Assembly: GCF_009363795.1 (NCBI RefSeq)
Contig: NZ_CP045420.1
Location: forward strand, 105,001 to 169,000
DNA length: 64,000 bases
Source: Palleronia sp. THAF1
GTDB taxonomy: Bacteria; Pseudomonadota; Alphaproteobacteria; Rhodobacterales; Rhodobacteraceae
Direction of reading: 5' to 3'
The notes under the pieces are model-generated. The model did not search any database, was not told where the DNA came from, and saw only the letters and a program-made list of their open reading frames with translations. Positions within the stretch are counted from its first letter, which is position 1. Each line of letters starts with the position of its first letter. Positions 18,865 through 27,878 of this stretch are shown here, piece by piece. Position numbers and translations under genes: made by a program.

Positions 18865-21800
18865 GCGGCGGGCTCCCAAGTCTCATTTTTTATCTCCTCG
18901 AGGATGGCGTCGAGTTCGCCCCCGAAGATCTTGTTTAGGCGCTTGTAGCCGCCCTGCTGTGCGAAGGGCGGGTCATCGAAGGCCTGTCGGTCGATGACGA
19001 CCTGGCTCTTCATTTCGTCCCCGATCCGATCGAGCCAGCGTCGCTGGACATCATCGAGATCGTGGGTCGATGCAACCTTTCTGACGGCCGCACTGACACG
19101 GTCGGCATAGGGAATCAGAGGATCGCCGAGGGCTGCCTGTCGGATGAAGCCGATGATGGAGGCGGCAATGTCTTCGTTCGTGCTGTCGCGCCACGCGGTG
19201 CGTAAGGCGCTCTCTGTGAAGTGTCGGGCATCGAGGGCCAGACGTAGCTCACGCAGGCTCTTGCGGGTCATGTCGCGCGGGCGCGTGACGACCACGTTCA
19301 GCGCGTCGATCTTGTTCGCGTTGTCGCGCACGAACGTCTCGAAGGCTTCGATGAAGTCGGCCGGGCGCACTCCCTCGCCATATCCACGCGTGACCCCGGT
19401 GACAGTATCATCGCCAGTGTAGATCGGAATGATCGGCGGGGCGCCGCGGTCGCCTTTGAAGTCGAAAAACTTCCCCAGCCCGGGCCGATCTTGAGTCCAC
19501 TGCCGGACTTCTGGTGTTGGTCCATTCCGGAAGCGTTCCAACGTATCTTCAGGTGTCTCGCCAGCCTGAGCACAATATTGCTGCCGAATCTCGTCGTTCA
19601 TTCGCCGGACCCTGCGGGAAAGCTTGACGATGATCTGGTCGAGGATTTCCTCTTGATGGGACGTGTCATCGGCGTTCTCGAAGCCGTCGAAAAGAGTTTC
19701 GAAGGACACTTTCGGGTCGACGACGACGGGCCGCATCTCGGTCATAGCCTGGAGGTTCGGATAGAGGTCGACCGCGTCGTAGATCTGGAAGGCCTCCTTG
19801 CCGATCCCGTCGCACTTGCGGGTCGCGCGGCCGATCATCTGATCATAGAGGATTCGGGAGTTCACACGGCGTAGGAAGACCAGGTTGGTAATCGCGGGAA
19901 CGTCTATGCCCGTGGTGAGCAGATCGACCGTCACGGCGATCCTGGGATCGGACTCGTTCTTGTATTTCAGGATCAGCTTGCCCGGCTTGTCGACCGACCC
20001 GGTGATCTTCTGGATCATGTCGTCACGGATATCGAGGCCCTCATCCCGGTAGGCCTGTCGTAGATACTGAACCACCTCGTCGGCATGATCGTCTGAGGTG
20101 GCGAAGACGAGGGTCTTGCCAGCATCGGGCGACATGATGTCGATCCGGCGCGAGATCTCCTCCGCGACGACTTGATTGAACTTCGGCGCCCGGACACGTC
20201 GATTGAAGTGCTCTACGGTGAAGTCCAGCTGATCGGGTAAAGTGGCAATGTCGATCTCGCCGGTCCGCGGGTCGAGAACGTCGATGGTCTCGCCCGCCTT
20301 GATCGTGATGCCTGCTTCGCTAAGCGCGGTCTTGATCAGATGTGGCGGATCGTGGTCGATCAGCCACCCGTCGATGACGGCTTCGCGATAACTGTAACGA
20401 TATATCGGCTCGCCGAAGATCTGTGCGGTGTGCAGGGCCGGCGTCGCTGTAAGTCCGACTTTCACTGCATCAAAATACTCGACTACACGCCGATATTTCG
20501 ACACGTAGTCATTCTGGTCCCGGAACGTCGTCTCGGCCTCGCTCATCTCTCGGTCGAGTAGGTAGCCCCGGTGGCACTCGTCTATCAGGATCAGGTCATA
20601 CTGATCGACAGGAGGTCGCTCGCCGGGCTCGCGCTCGAGGACGCGCTTCACGAGGCTCTGCACGGTGCAGATGTGGATCTTGGCGTCCCGGTCGATGTTC
20701 TGGTCCTCAAGACCTCGGAGGCCGAAGATCTCGGCAAACGTCTTCGCGCCGACCATGCGCGTCGTCTCGAAGGCGCTCTCGGCTTGCTCTCCGAGTGCAC
20801 TTCGGTCAACGATGAAGCAGACTCGGAGGAAGCGCTTCGCCTCCAGAAGACGGTAGATCATGGCGATGGCCAGCTTGGTCTTGCCGGTGCCTGTTGCCAT
20901 TGCGACCAGCATTTCACGTTGTCCCTCGGAAACGCCCTTCTCTACGGCCTTGATCGCCTTCTTCTGGTAGGGACGCAGGTCGAAGCCGAAGTTGAAGGGC
21001 TTGTCCTCCAGTTCCTTCTCTGCGGCTCGACGATCGACCTCGAGCCGTTCGACGAGGCCTTTAGGGGTGAACCACCCTTCCAGCGCGCGCGAAGCATTGG
21101 AGGAATCTCGTGTGTCGCGGAACCAGATCCCACTCTGGGTGGCCATCGCCGGATAGAAGCCACGTCCGTTGGTGGCAAAGATGAACGGCACCTTGTGGTC
21201 ATCCCAAGGGCCACCCGCGAACTCGAAACTCTCGTGAGGCTGTATATCGTGCGAGTAGCGGCTCGCCTGGACATCCACGGCAGACATGACGTTTCTGCGC
21301 TTGCGCTTGGCTTCCACGATCCCGACCAGAATGCGTCCAGCGAAGAGCGCGTAGTCCGCCGGGCCCGAAGATGTCGGCCATTCAGCGATGGCCATGTTGC
21401 GGTTCTTCTCCGGTCGGGTGCCCAAGGAATATCGCAGCTTGGCACTGTCGACATCCCATCCAACCTGACGAAGTTGTTCGTCAACGAGGAGGCGCGTGTC
21501 AGCCTCGTCGAAGTCCATATCCTTGGCCGACTCGAACGCAGCCTGAATGAACGTCTGCGCTTTGCCGCGATCGACCGGTCGTGCAGCGCGTTGCTCAGCT
21601 TCCTCGGCCAGCTCTGCGAAGATCGCGCGTTCCTCTTCTGCGAGACGGGCCCTGTCCTCGGCATTCAGGGCTGCGCCACGAGCGTCCTCGGCCTCTTCTG
21701 CGAGACGTGAGGCTTCGGCCGAGCGCTGCTCCAACTCGGATCGGAGTGCCGCCACCTGCTCCTTGAGGTCGGGCGCGTCGGTCTCCGCCAGCCTCGGCGG

Positions 21801-22205
21801 AGTAAATGGCATCGTCAGACGCGGCTGTCGGGTCGCGGAGGCACGAAGCCAGACACCGAGGCGATGGCAGAGCTTGATTGCCTCGAATGCCATCCGGCGT
21901 TCGCCGTCATACCCGTGAACGGCGGCGTTTCCATCAATCCGTAGCCGATGAAGGATGTCCAGTATCTCGGCAGGCACCAAGTCATCGCGACGGATGCTTC
22001 GTAGTATGTCGGAGAACATGTCGTTGCCGGCGATGTCGGCACCGGCAGACTCAGCGATCACCCGGGCCATCCGCTCCGCGAACTGGCGCGTCTTGATCAG
22101 CGCCGTATTCGCATCATCAACGAAGTATCTCTCGGCATGCGTCGCCAAAATTGCCAGAGGCGCGTCGATCTCGTGAAGATGGCTGAAATTCTTACTGATA
22201 GTCAC
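18861..22205 (-). CDS. hsdR: Type I restriction enzyme endonuclease/translocase subunit HsdR
   Basis: 1114 aa. It starts with a DUF4145-like helical domain (about 1-120) and a coiled segment (about 145-210). A PD-(D/E)xK nuclease core shows ILVGIVEAKRKRR. The SF2 translocase has MATGTGKTKLAIAM (Walker A), DECHRGY (Walker B) and GLTATPA (motif III), and GRATRKCD (motif VI) lies near residue 770. It is the first gene of the operon R-M-S-DUF932. All motifs look intact, so the system is probably active. Confidence 0.95.
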   Translation of the reverse strand: MTISKNFSHLHEIDAPLAILATHAERYFVDDANTALIKTRQFAERMARVIAESAGADIAGNDMFSDILRSIRRDDLVPAEILDILHRLRIDGNAAVHGYDGERRMAFEAIKLCHRLGVWLRASATRQPRLTMPFTPPRLAETDAPDLKEQVAALRSELEQRSAEASRLAEEAEDARGAALNAEDRARLAEEERAIFAELAEEAEQRAARPVDRGKAQTFIQAAFESAKDMDFDEADTRLLVDEQLRQVGWDVDSAKLRYSLGTRPEKNRNMAIAEWPTSSGPADYALFAGRILVGIVEAKRKRRNVMSAVDVQASRYSHDIQPHESFEFAGGPWDDHKVPFIFATNGRGFYPAMATQSGIWFRDTRDSSNASRALEGWFTPKGLVERLEVDRRAAEKELEDKPFNFGFDLRPYQKKAIKAVEKGVSEGQREMLVAMATGTGKTKLAIAMIYRLLEAKRFLRVCFIVDRSALGEQAESAFETTRMVGAKTFAEIFGLRGLEDQNIDRDAKIHICTVQSLVKRVLEREPGERPPVDQYDLILIDECHRGYLLDREMSEAETTFRDQNDYVSKYRRVVEYFDAVKVGLTATPALHTAQIFGEPIYRYSYREAVIDGWLIDHDPPHLIKTALSEAGITIKAGETIDVLDPRTGEIDIATLPDQLDFTVEHFNRRVRAPKFNQVVAEEISRRIDIMSPDAGKTLVFATSDDHADEVVQYLRQAYRDEGLDIRDDMIQKITGSVDKPGKLILKYKNESDPRIAVTVDLLTTGIDVPAITNLVFLRRVNSRILYDQMIGRATRKCDGIGKEAFQIYDAVDLYPNLQAMTEMRPVVVDPKVSFETLFDGFENADDTSHQEEILDQIIVKLSRRVRRMNDEIRQQYCAQAGETPEDTLERFRNGPTPEVRQWTQDRPGLGKFFDFKGDRGAPPIIPIYTGDDTVTGVTRGYGEGVRPADFIEAFETFVRDNANKIDALNVVVTRPRDMTRKSLRELRLALDARHFTESALRTAWRDSTNEDIAASIIGFIRQAALGDPLIPYADRVSAAVRKVASTHDLDDVQRRWLDRIGDEMKSQVVIDRQAFDDPPFAQQGGYKRLNKIFGGELDAILEEIKNETWEPAA

Positions 22206-22900
22206 GAGCCCCTTGCCGCTACGATTTACTCACCTCCCCGGTCATCTTTCGGAGGCTCTGACCTAAGACACTGTTGCACATCTAAGTATCCAAAATCACG
22301 AACTTTCTTACCATGCAGGCCAATGGGATCGGAGCTCTCAGCGTAAATCTTTCGATCGCGTAAGCTACTTCGCCTTCCATGTCTCGCAGGTGACCCCAGT
22401 TCCGTCTGCGAGTGGATACGGCTTTGAATAATTGCCCATTCCCCTACTGCGCCGAAAACTAACGCGAACAGTTTGGCACTGGTGAAGGGCAATCTGTTTT
22501 TCGCTATAGTCTTTGAGTTCACGCCTTCTGCACCGCAAATCAAAGGTGAGCGTCGCAGTAGTAACTCATTTTACATTTCATTCGGCTTGCGCAACAGGAG
22601 ACCACCAGATTGCGCATCCGATCCAAAAAGGAATTCAGATGCCAGACGCCAATGTATGTATGGATGAATGGAACCTTTCGGACCAATGTGAAATCGACAC
22701 CCGCTGATGCCATGATAAAGTCGGCGTGGAGCGAGTTCTCTATAGAAATTGCTTCCGAGACCATCCGCTCAGGTTCTAAACAAAATATAGATGGAGGGGA
22801 CATTCGCCACGGTCGCAATAGGTGGCCGACCAGCGAAAGTTTGACGCGAGTTTCCATTGCTGCTTCGAGTATTTGGGGGGGCAGGAACTATTGATCTGCT
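22206..22900. other. Region upstream of hsdR without a convincing gene
   Basis: About 700 bases, more AT-rich than the flanks, with only short weak ORFs on both strands. It should hold the hsd promoter close to 22206. No operator or family resemblance was found. Confidence 0.5.
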
Positions 22901-23805
22901 TGAGCCGATGATGCCTGCGTGCCCCACCGTCCCTGAGCAAAGGGGGCGGCGTTGTGAGTCATCTATAGTGGCTGAGCGAGGTTCAGATGGAGCGGCTGCG
23001 GCCTTATTTTCTAAGAGCCATGGCGCGCCCCTTGTCGATGATCGGCGCGTCCTGAGCGGGGTTATCTTTTGGGAGCGCAAAAGGTTGCGATAGCGCGATG
23101 CGCCGAAGGAATACGGCTCTCATAAAACGCTCTACAATCGCTGGAAGCGGTGGAGCGTTATGGGCGTGCTCGCGCGGATCATAGCAGGTGCGGCAGCGAA
23201 GGCTCGGACGATAAGACGATCTCCATCGACGCGACGTATCTGAAAGTGCACAGCACGGCCTCACGTCTGTGGTCGAAAAAGGGGGGGGCATTTGCGTCTG
23301 ATCGGACGCACACAGTGGTTCAAAGGAGAAGGATGCTGTCCGGGGGGCAGGTTCGCCGGAGAACGGAGCAACAAACTCCATGCCGTGACTGATGCACGAG
23401 GGCGGCCCATCCGGCCCTTCATTACGGTCGGAGAGGTCAGCGATTATTCTGGAGCAAGACTGCTATCGAACACTTTTCCGGATATCGACTGGCGATTGGG
23501 CGCTATCGGGATCTTGCTTTGCAGGACCTTGCCAGGCAACGGACCAAGGATACGACGCAGACTGGTTCCGTGAAGACCTTAGCAACAATTAGATAACGCC
23601 CTGCATCCCTTTCCGGAAACCACGCGACACACCAGTCAGATACGACAAGCGCTGCTACCTAAAGCATAAACGGGTCGAGATCATGCTCGGGCGTCTCAAG
23701 GACTGGCGGCGCATCGCTACCTGCTACGACAGAAACCCCACGGTCTCCCTCTCGGCGATCGCCATCGCTGGTGGCGTCGTCTTTTGGTTATGTATCTTGA
23801 GCCCA
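22901..23805 (+). mobile_element. Decayed IS5-family (IS427-like) insertion sequence
   Basis: The DNA from about 22901 to 23805 is clearly homologous to the better-preserved IS at 43638-44455 in opposite orientation. Shared words include GGAGCGGCTGCGGCCTTA and GAAGCGGTGGAGCG. Reading frames are broken by several small insertions and stops: ISIDATYLKVHSTAS in one frame, RGRPIRPFITVGEVSDYSGA in another, VEIMLGRLKDWRRIAT in a third. It is a transposase pseudogene and cannot be active. Confidence 0.85.
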
Positions 23806-23893
23806 AGCTCTCATCAAGTATGCAGTCGCCAAACGGCAACTATCACGGAGTTGAAGTTGATCGTAAGCTTATTGACTGATATCGCAGCCATCT

Positions 23894-24685
23894 ATGGATC
23901 TGCTAGCGGCGAGTTGGGAAATGAAGTTTTTTTGGCTCTTACTGTTCACTGTTGTTACTTGTGGCGTTTTTTATGTCTTTGTGCACGGACAGTGGTATTT
24001 GGTCTCGTCGACGAAACTTTTTGTAGCGCTTATCGTGATATTCGTCGGTTTGTCTTTTTTTGCGTCGGCATCCGAAACTGCTTTTTCAACCGCTCATACG
24101 GACGTTCGCATTCAAGAGGCGCTTCGCGAGGAATTTGAGGGGGTGGCGGCGCGCTATAACGACTTTGAAGAAGTGATTCGCAACGTAGGCTTGCAAAACC
24201 TCGACAAACATCAAAAAAGAAAATGGATGCGCGTGGAGCGCGACCAACGTAAGTTGAAAAGAAAAGAAGATAGTCTCGGTGAAACGTCTCGGGCAGTTTA
24301 CGTTGGCTCGTTCGCGAGCCTCAGCGTGTTCTTAAATATCGCTCTCGCAGCTTGTCTTCCGTTCGCCCTCGTCTCGGACCCGGGGTCAGTGCCGCTCATG
24401 ATTTCCACTCCATACCCTGTCGTCGGCAATGCAAGCCTGAGCTATGAGTGGCTACAGCTGGATATTGGAGGGCAGCAAGTTCTCATTTTCTTCGCGTCGG
24501 CGTTTCCAATTCTTGTGCTTGGGAAGGTTGTCCCGAAAGAAATCGGCGCCATTTTCAACATGTTTTTCGCGTATCGAATGAACCCAGTCGCTCGCAAAGT
24601 TGCGTTTGTCATGGGGCCGATTCCCAAAGCAATGAGCTGGCCTCTCGAGTTGCTTCGCACGGCAACTGCAAAGGACCGAGATTGA
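23894..24685 (+). CDS. DUF21/CNNM-type membrane protein
   Basis: 263 aa. Three to four hydrophobic segments (about 10-30, 40-60, 135-160, 195-215). The signatures SASETAFSTAH in the second and LGKVVPKEIG in the last resemble those of the DUF21 transmembrane domain (CorC/CNNM, Mg2+/Co2+ export related). A charged linker (about 70-125) separates them, and there is no CBS or CorC_HlyC domain. An alternative start is the ATG at 23921 with GAG upstream. It lies inside the accessory region with no related neighbour, so its role there is unclear. Confidence 0.68.
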   Translation: MDLLAASWEMKFFWLLLFTVVTCGVFYVFVHGQWYLVSSTKLFVALIVIFVGLSFFASASETAFSTAHTDVRIQEALREEFEGVAARYNDFEEVIRNVGLQNLDKHQKRKWMRVERDQRKLKRKEDSLGETSRAVYVGSFASLSVFLNIALAACLPFALVSDPGSVPLMISTPYPVVGNASLSYEWLQLDIGGQQVLIFFASAFPILVLGKVVPKEIGAIFNMFFAYRMNPVARKVAFVMGPIPKAMSWPLELLRTATAKDRD

Positions 24686-24721
24686 GGCTTGCATCAACTC
24701 TACATAAACTGGTCTGCAAGG

Positions 24722-25099
24722 TTATCGGAAAAAGGCCCTGCGGAAAGCCATGTCGTTGATTGAGGTTATTTTGACCGAACCCCCGGCATCAACGATCTCG
24801 CGGCCAATATCGTTCATTTTGACGGCTGCCTCTTCATTGAATGTCGCCTTATAAACTTTCTGAATCATCCGGCCGTTGGTCAAAAATTCTCGCGTCTTGA
24901 ATAGTGCCGATCCGCCAACCCCATCGCCTTTGACGGTGTCGTTGTTTATGGACGCTACGATTACGTCACGAAAGTTGAACCGGTCCTTATCTATCTTCAC
25001 GGTGCCGTCAGCGATTTCAATGTCCGCTGGTGTAAGTGTATTTACCTCCTTACCGGCGTGAGCATCTTTTTGAAATTCACGACTGCGTAGAAATTGCAT
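24722..25099 (-). CDS. Hypothetical protein
   Basis: 125 aa from the ATG at 25099 with AAGGAG eight bases upstream. It begins MQFLRSREFQKDAHAGKEV. A beta-rich centre (DGTVKIDKDRFNFRDVIVAS) is followed by an alpha/beta C-terminus. No family recognised and no signal or membrane segment. It is convergent with the DUF21 gene. Codon use looks normal, so it is probably real. Confidence 0.6.
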   Translation of the reverse strand: MQFLRSREFQKDAHAGKEVNTLTPADIEIADGTVKIDKDRFNFRDVIVASINNDTVKGDGVGGSALFKTREFLTNGRMIQKVYKATFNEEAAVKMNDIGREIVDAGGSVKITSINDMAFRRAFFR

Positions 25100-25663
25100 G
25101 GATCTACTCCTTGGACACTTTCTGAATATAGGCTGTGCAGGGCTCTGCGGCAAGCGTCCTGTTCGTGCCAAGCGTAGAGTGGCGCCTGTTCCCAAGCAGG
25201 CGGTAAGCATCCAAAATAACTATACTTTTCCTGCCTTGTCGCTGTTTATACCGTTTTGTTGCTATGTTTGTTTGGTGGCGTCGACGGCCGCATTGATGCA
25301 GAGAGCAGAGTGTGATTGGGCAGCGAGCTCATATCCGTCCGGCTCGCCAGTTCTCCGCCGAGCATACTGGAAAGGCTTGGCGAACGATTGCGTCAAGCTG
25401 TCGGAAAGGCTGGGGTTCGCCGCTAAATACACAGCTTATCGAGCGCCTCAGCCCCGATTCGGGCTCCTTCTTGATATCCCCTGCGACTGCCTTGACCGGG
25501 CCCTCCGGGTTTTTCGGCTGCCCGGGTGTGAGAAGAAGACTGATGCGCCAGTATCGCTGTAACAGCGACGGAGTATTGGTTAGAGGCGCGCCGGCTGGTG
25601 GCGCAGTCCCAACAGCGGGGTCCCGCGGCTCTCGAGGAGGGCGTCCCATGGGGCGCCGTGGGA
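25100..25663. other. Intergenic region, no gene seen
   Basis: 564 bases with only short ORFs lacking ribosome sites. The left 200 bases are AT-richer and should contain the promoter for the 24722-25099 gene. Confidence 0.45.
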
Positions 25664-26112
25664 TCAGTTCGGGCGGAGCAACTGAGTGCTTAGCCGGATC
25701 GCCTCGGCGAAGCCGGTCGCCTGTTTAGCTAAGCTGTAGAGGGACTCGAGCGGCGGCAAGGAGGCCTCACGTTGCGTCGCAGCCGGGCTCAGCGATGTGC
25801 GCGTCCCCAACACCTCTGCACATCCGATTAGGCGCTCTCGCGGAATGGCGACCTTCTCACGCATCGTTTCTGCGGCGACGTCAGCGCAGACATCGGCAAT
25901 GGTAGCATCGACATAGTAGGCAACTTTCGGGCCAACCCCCTCCTCAACATTGAGAGCTTCGAGAAGGCATAGACGACATTCTGCGCAGCCGCGCCAAGAT
26001 GCGGCAGCGCGCGGCGCAGCAGTTGCTGATCCAATCTGTGCAATTGCCCCAGAACGGCTTTGGCAAAGTCGACCCGCTCCTCCAGCAGGTCGCGCGAAGC
26101 TGAGGCCGTCAC
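25664..26112 (-). pseudogene. Frameshifted paralogue of the 11215-11664 protein
   Basis: Two overlapping frames together resemble the protein at 11215-11664. The first (26112 down to about 25870) has DLLEERVDFAKAVLGQL, matching SLFENQVDMTRNLLAQ. The second (25864-25664) has VAIPRERLIG...SLSPAA...LPPLESL...FAEAIRLSTQLL, matching VPIPAERLIG...SLTPAA...LPPVERL...FAKAVRLTLDLI. A frameshift near 25860-25890 breaks it. No PemK-like gene accompanies this copy. It shows that this family was acquired or duplicated more than once in the island. Confidence 0.75.
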
Positions 26113-26348
26113 TTCTGCACCGTCTGTCCGGTCGAGGCAGCCCGTCGCGGCGGGGGGGGGGGGGGCGATGACCCTTCCTTGGGAGCCCAGAGGGGTGACG
26201 AGCGCTCTGGTCCGACTGAAGGCCCTTGGCGGGTTCGGGGCGGTGGAGCGTTTCCTGAGCTTAACGTCAGCTGCGCCAGGGCCCGGGGGCGTCAGCCCCG
26301 GCGAATGACAGCTGGAACGCAGGCGCGAAGGGCCGGGGTGCCAGCTGA
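26113..26348. other. GC-rich non-coding segment with a 14-G run
   Basis: Contains 14 consecutive G at 26152-26165 and a GC-rich inverted segment near 26282-26304 (GCCCGGGGGC...GCCCCGG). It lies just after the retron reverse transcriptase stop and could help terminate that transcript. The homopolymer length may also be a sequencing uncertainty. Confidence 0.5.
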
Positions 26349-27386
26349 TTAGCGAGTATTCTTTCGGTCAACTTCCGTGAAGGGGAATCTGTGTTCTTCC
26401 AGTAAGCGGGCTGTGGTCGCCTTCAAGGCCTGCATCTGCCGAGCATCCTCGAAGCTACTCGCGTAGCCCAATATGCCTTCCAGATATCGAATATCTTTTT
26501 GTTCAAGCCGCTCTTTTTTACCAAGATGGTGAAGCGTTGCTCTGCACTGCTTCCTCCATTTCAAAGGAGGCTGAACGAAGTCTGTCACTACCAAACCGGT
26601 TACTTCGGTCCTGGCCCCAGGGCCTCTCCAACGAGTTTTTTCGTCTTTCAGCTCAAATCCGATCTCGGCGACTCGCAGTCGCACCGCATCGAGGAAGTCC
26701 TGTGCAATAAAGTCGCGGGAGCTAAAAGTAAGGTCGTCGGCATACCTCGAATATTTTATTCCATGCTCCGACGACAGTTCGCAAAGAGAATTGTCCAGAG
26801 GCTTGAGTATCTGGTTGCCGATCGCAGGACTTGTTGGAGCCCCTTGAGGGAGCGAGCCGTTCAAACAGCAAAGCTGGCAAAGAACGGAGGAGACTGAATC
26901 TGCGTATCCAAGTCGCGAAAATAGATCATAAACAGAAACTTCGGTGACGCTGTCGAAGAAAGACGCGATATCGACATTTAGAAAGTGTCGGGAACCAAGA
27001 TGATGCCGAGCATTCCAATTGATGCTTGTGCCTCTCTTGAAGCCAAAAACAATATCTGGCGTCTCAAGGTGTGTGAGAATATTATCAAGTATCCACCATT
27101 GAATCACCTTTAGGTAAGTTCGCGGTGAGGAAACCTGCCTTGTTCCGCCTCCCTTTTTCACCACGGGAAACTGACGGTAGTTCTGGTGGGGATTTCTCAA
27201 GATGCCAATCAACAAGCCGGGGCCAATGCCGAGAATATTTGCCAGCTCGTATCCCGAAAAGATCGGAGCAATATTTAGATGGCGGAACTCAGCGAAGCTC
27301 GTTTCCCGGTCCGCAGTGCTCTCGGCTCGAATAATTTGCTCAACATGAGAGAATTCTGTGGGGAAATAGTAGGAGCGGGTTGGCAT
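26349..27386 (-). CDS. Retron reverse transcriptase (type II-A-like)
   Basis: 345 aa. RT motifs in order: RQVSSPRTYLKVIQWWIL (RT1), FLNVDIASFFDSV (RT3), LPQGAPTSP (RT4), the catalytic YSRYADDLTFSS (RT5), GFELKDEKTR (RT6) and the retron-typical VTGLVV (RT7). The order and wording closely resemble my memory of the Ec86 (Eco1) RT, including RYADDLT and LPQGAP. It makes msDNA from the adjacent RNA. The ATG lies inside the a2 repeat of that RNA, and no strong ribosome site is seen, so translation may depend on RNA folding. Confidence 0.95.
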   Translation of the reverse strand: MPTRSYYFPTEFSHVEQIIRAESTADRETSFAEFRHLNIAPIFSGYELANILGIGPGLLIGILRNPHQNYRQFPVVKKGGGTRQVSSPRTYLKVIQWWILDNILTHLETPDIVFGFKRGTSINWNARHHLGSRHFLNVDIASFFDSVTEVSVYDLFSRLGYADSVSSVLCQLCCLNGSLPQGAPTSPAIGNQILKPLDNSLCELSSEHGIKYSRYADDLTFSSRDFIAQDFLDAVRLRVAEIGFELKDEKTRWRGPGARTEVTGLVVTDFVQPPLKWRKQCRATLHHLGKKERLEQKDIRYLEGILGYASSFEDARQMQALKATTARLLEEHRFPFTEVDRKNTR

Positions 27387-27563
27387 GAGTTCAGCAGTTC
27401 CAGTCTTTATGACTGCCTAATGCACGCGGATCGGGAAGAAGGCTCTGTTTGGCGGCGGGGTCCGGCAAACAGAGCCTTCTTCCCGATCCGCGTGACCTTA
27501 CAACCCTAACCTGAAGTTCCGCTCGCCGAAACAGCGAACAAGCCGAATTAAATGCCAACCCGC
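27375..27563 (-). ncRNA. Retron msr-msd RNA
   Basis: Read on the minus strand, it is bounded by 12-nt perfect inverted repeats a1 (27552-27563, GCGGGTTGGCAT) and a2 (27375-27386, ATGCCAACCCGC). The msr part has a stem around TTCGC-TGTTTCG-GCGAG. Its GTTTCGGC loop is also what I recall for the Ec86 msr. The msd part is one long hairpin with a perfect 29-bp stem (arms starting CACGCGGATCGGG and ending CCCGATCCGCGTG) at about 27423-27494 and a GC-rich loop. A small CAGTC/GACTG stem lies before a2. The branching G was not identified. Confidence 0.9.
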
Positions 27564-27566
27564 AGT

Positions 27567-27878
27567 TCATCTATAGCGCTTCCTCTGTGCCTTCATCAAG
27601 AACAATCTCATGTTGTCTATCTCTTTATGGAGACTCGCCCTCCTAACCTCTTCCCTTCCCGCAGGAGTAAGGAAGAAGGTTCCTCGCTTGACCTGGGTTA
27701 CTAAATTCAACTTACGTGCTTCATCGTGTGCAAGCCGAAAAATCCCGTGCTCGACGCTTTCGCCCACGTCATCTCGCGGAAGAATTTGCGGCGCGAATTG
27801 CTCGATATCTTGAATTCGGCCCGGCTGAATAACCGCAAGGACGGTGAGATAGTCAAACAAGGGAGTGGTGATTTCCAT
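27567..27878 (-). CDS. Retron-associated winged-helix protein
   Basis: 103 aa from the ATG at 27878, which shares one base with the stop of the upstream effector gene (TGATG). It begins MEITTPLFDYLTVL. A helical N-terminus precedes a wing-like LNLVTQVKRGTFFLTPAGREEV, the look of a winged-helix DNA-binding domain. In Ec86-like type II-A retrons such a domain is fused to the nucleoside-deoxyribosyltransferase-like effector. Here it is a separate gene ending 3 bp before the retron RNA. Confidence 0.78.
   Translation of the reverse strand: MEITTPLFDYLTVLAVIQPGRIQDIEQFAPQILPRDDVGESVEHGIFRLAHDEARKLNLVTQVKRGTFFLTPAGREEVRRASLHKEIDNMRLFLMKAQRKRYR

Noticed and set aside
20571-21710. 379-aa plus-strand ORF
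   Set aside because: Antisense to the helicase part of hsdR.
22540-22857. 105-aa minus-strand ORF upstream of the decayed IS5
   Set aside because: Cys/Met-rich without pattern, no ribosome site; probably chance in AT-rich DNA.
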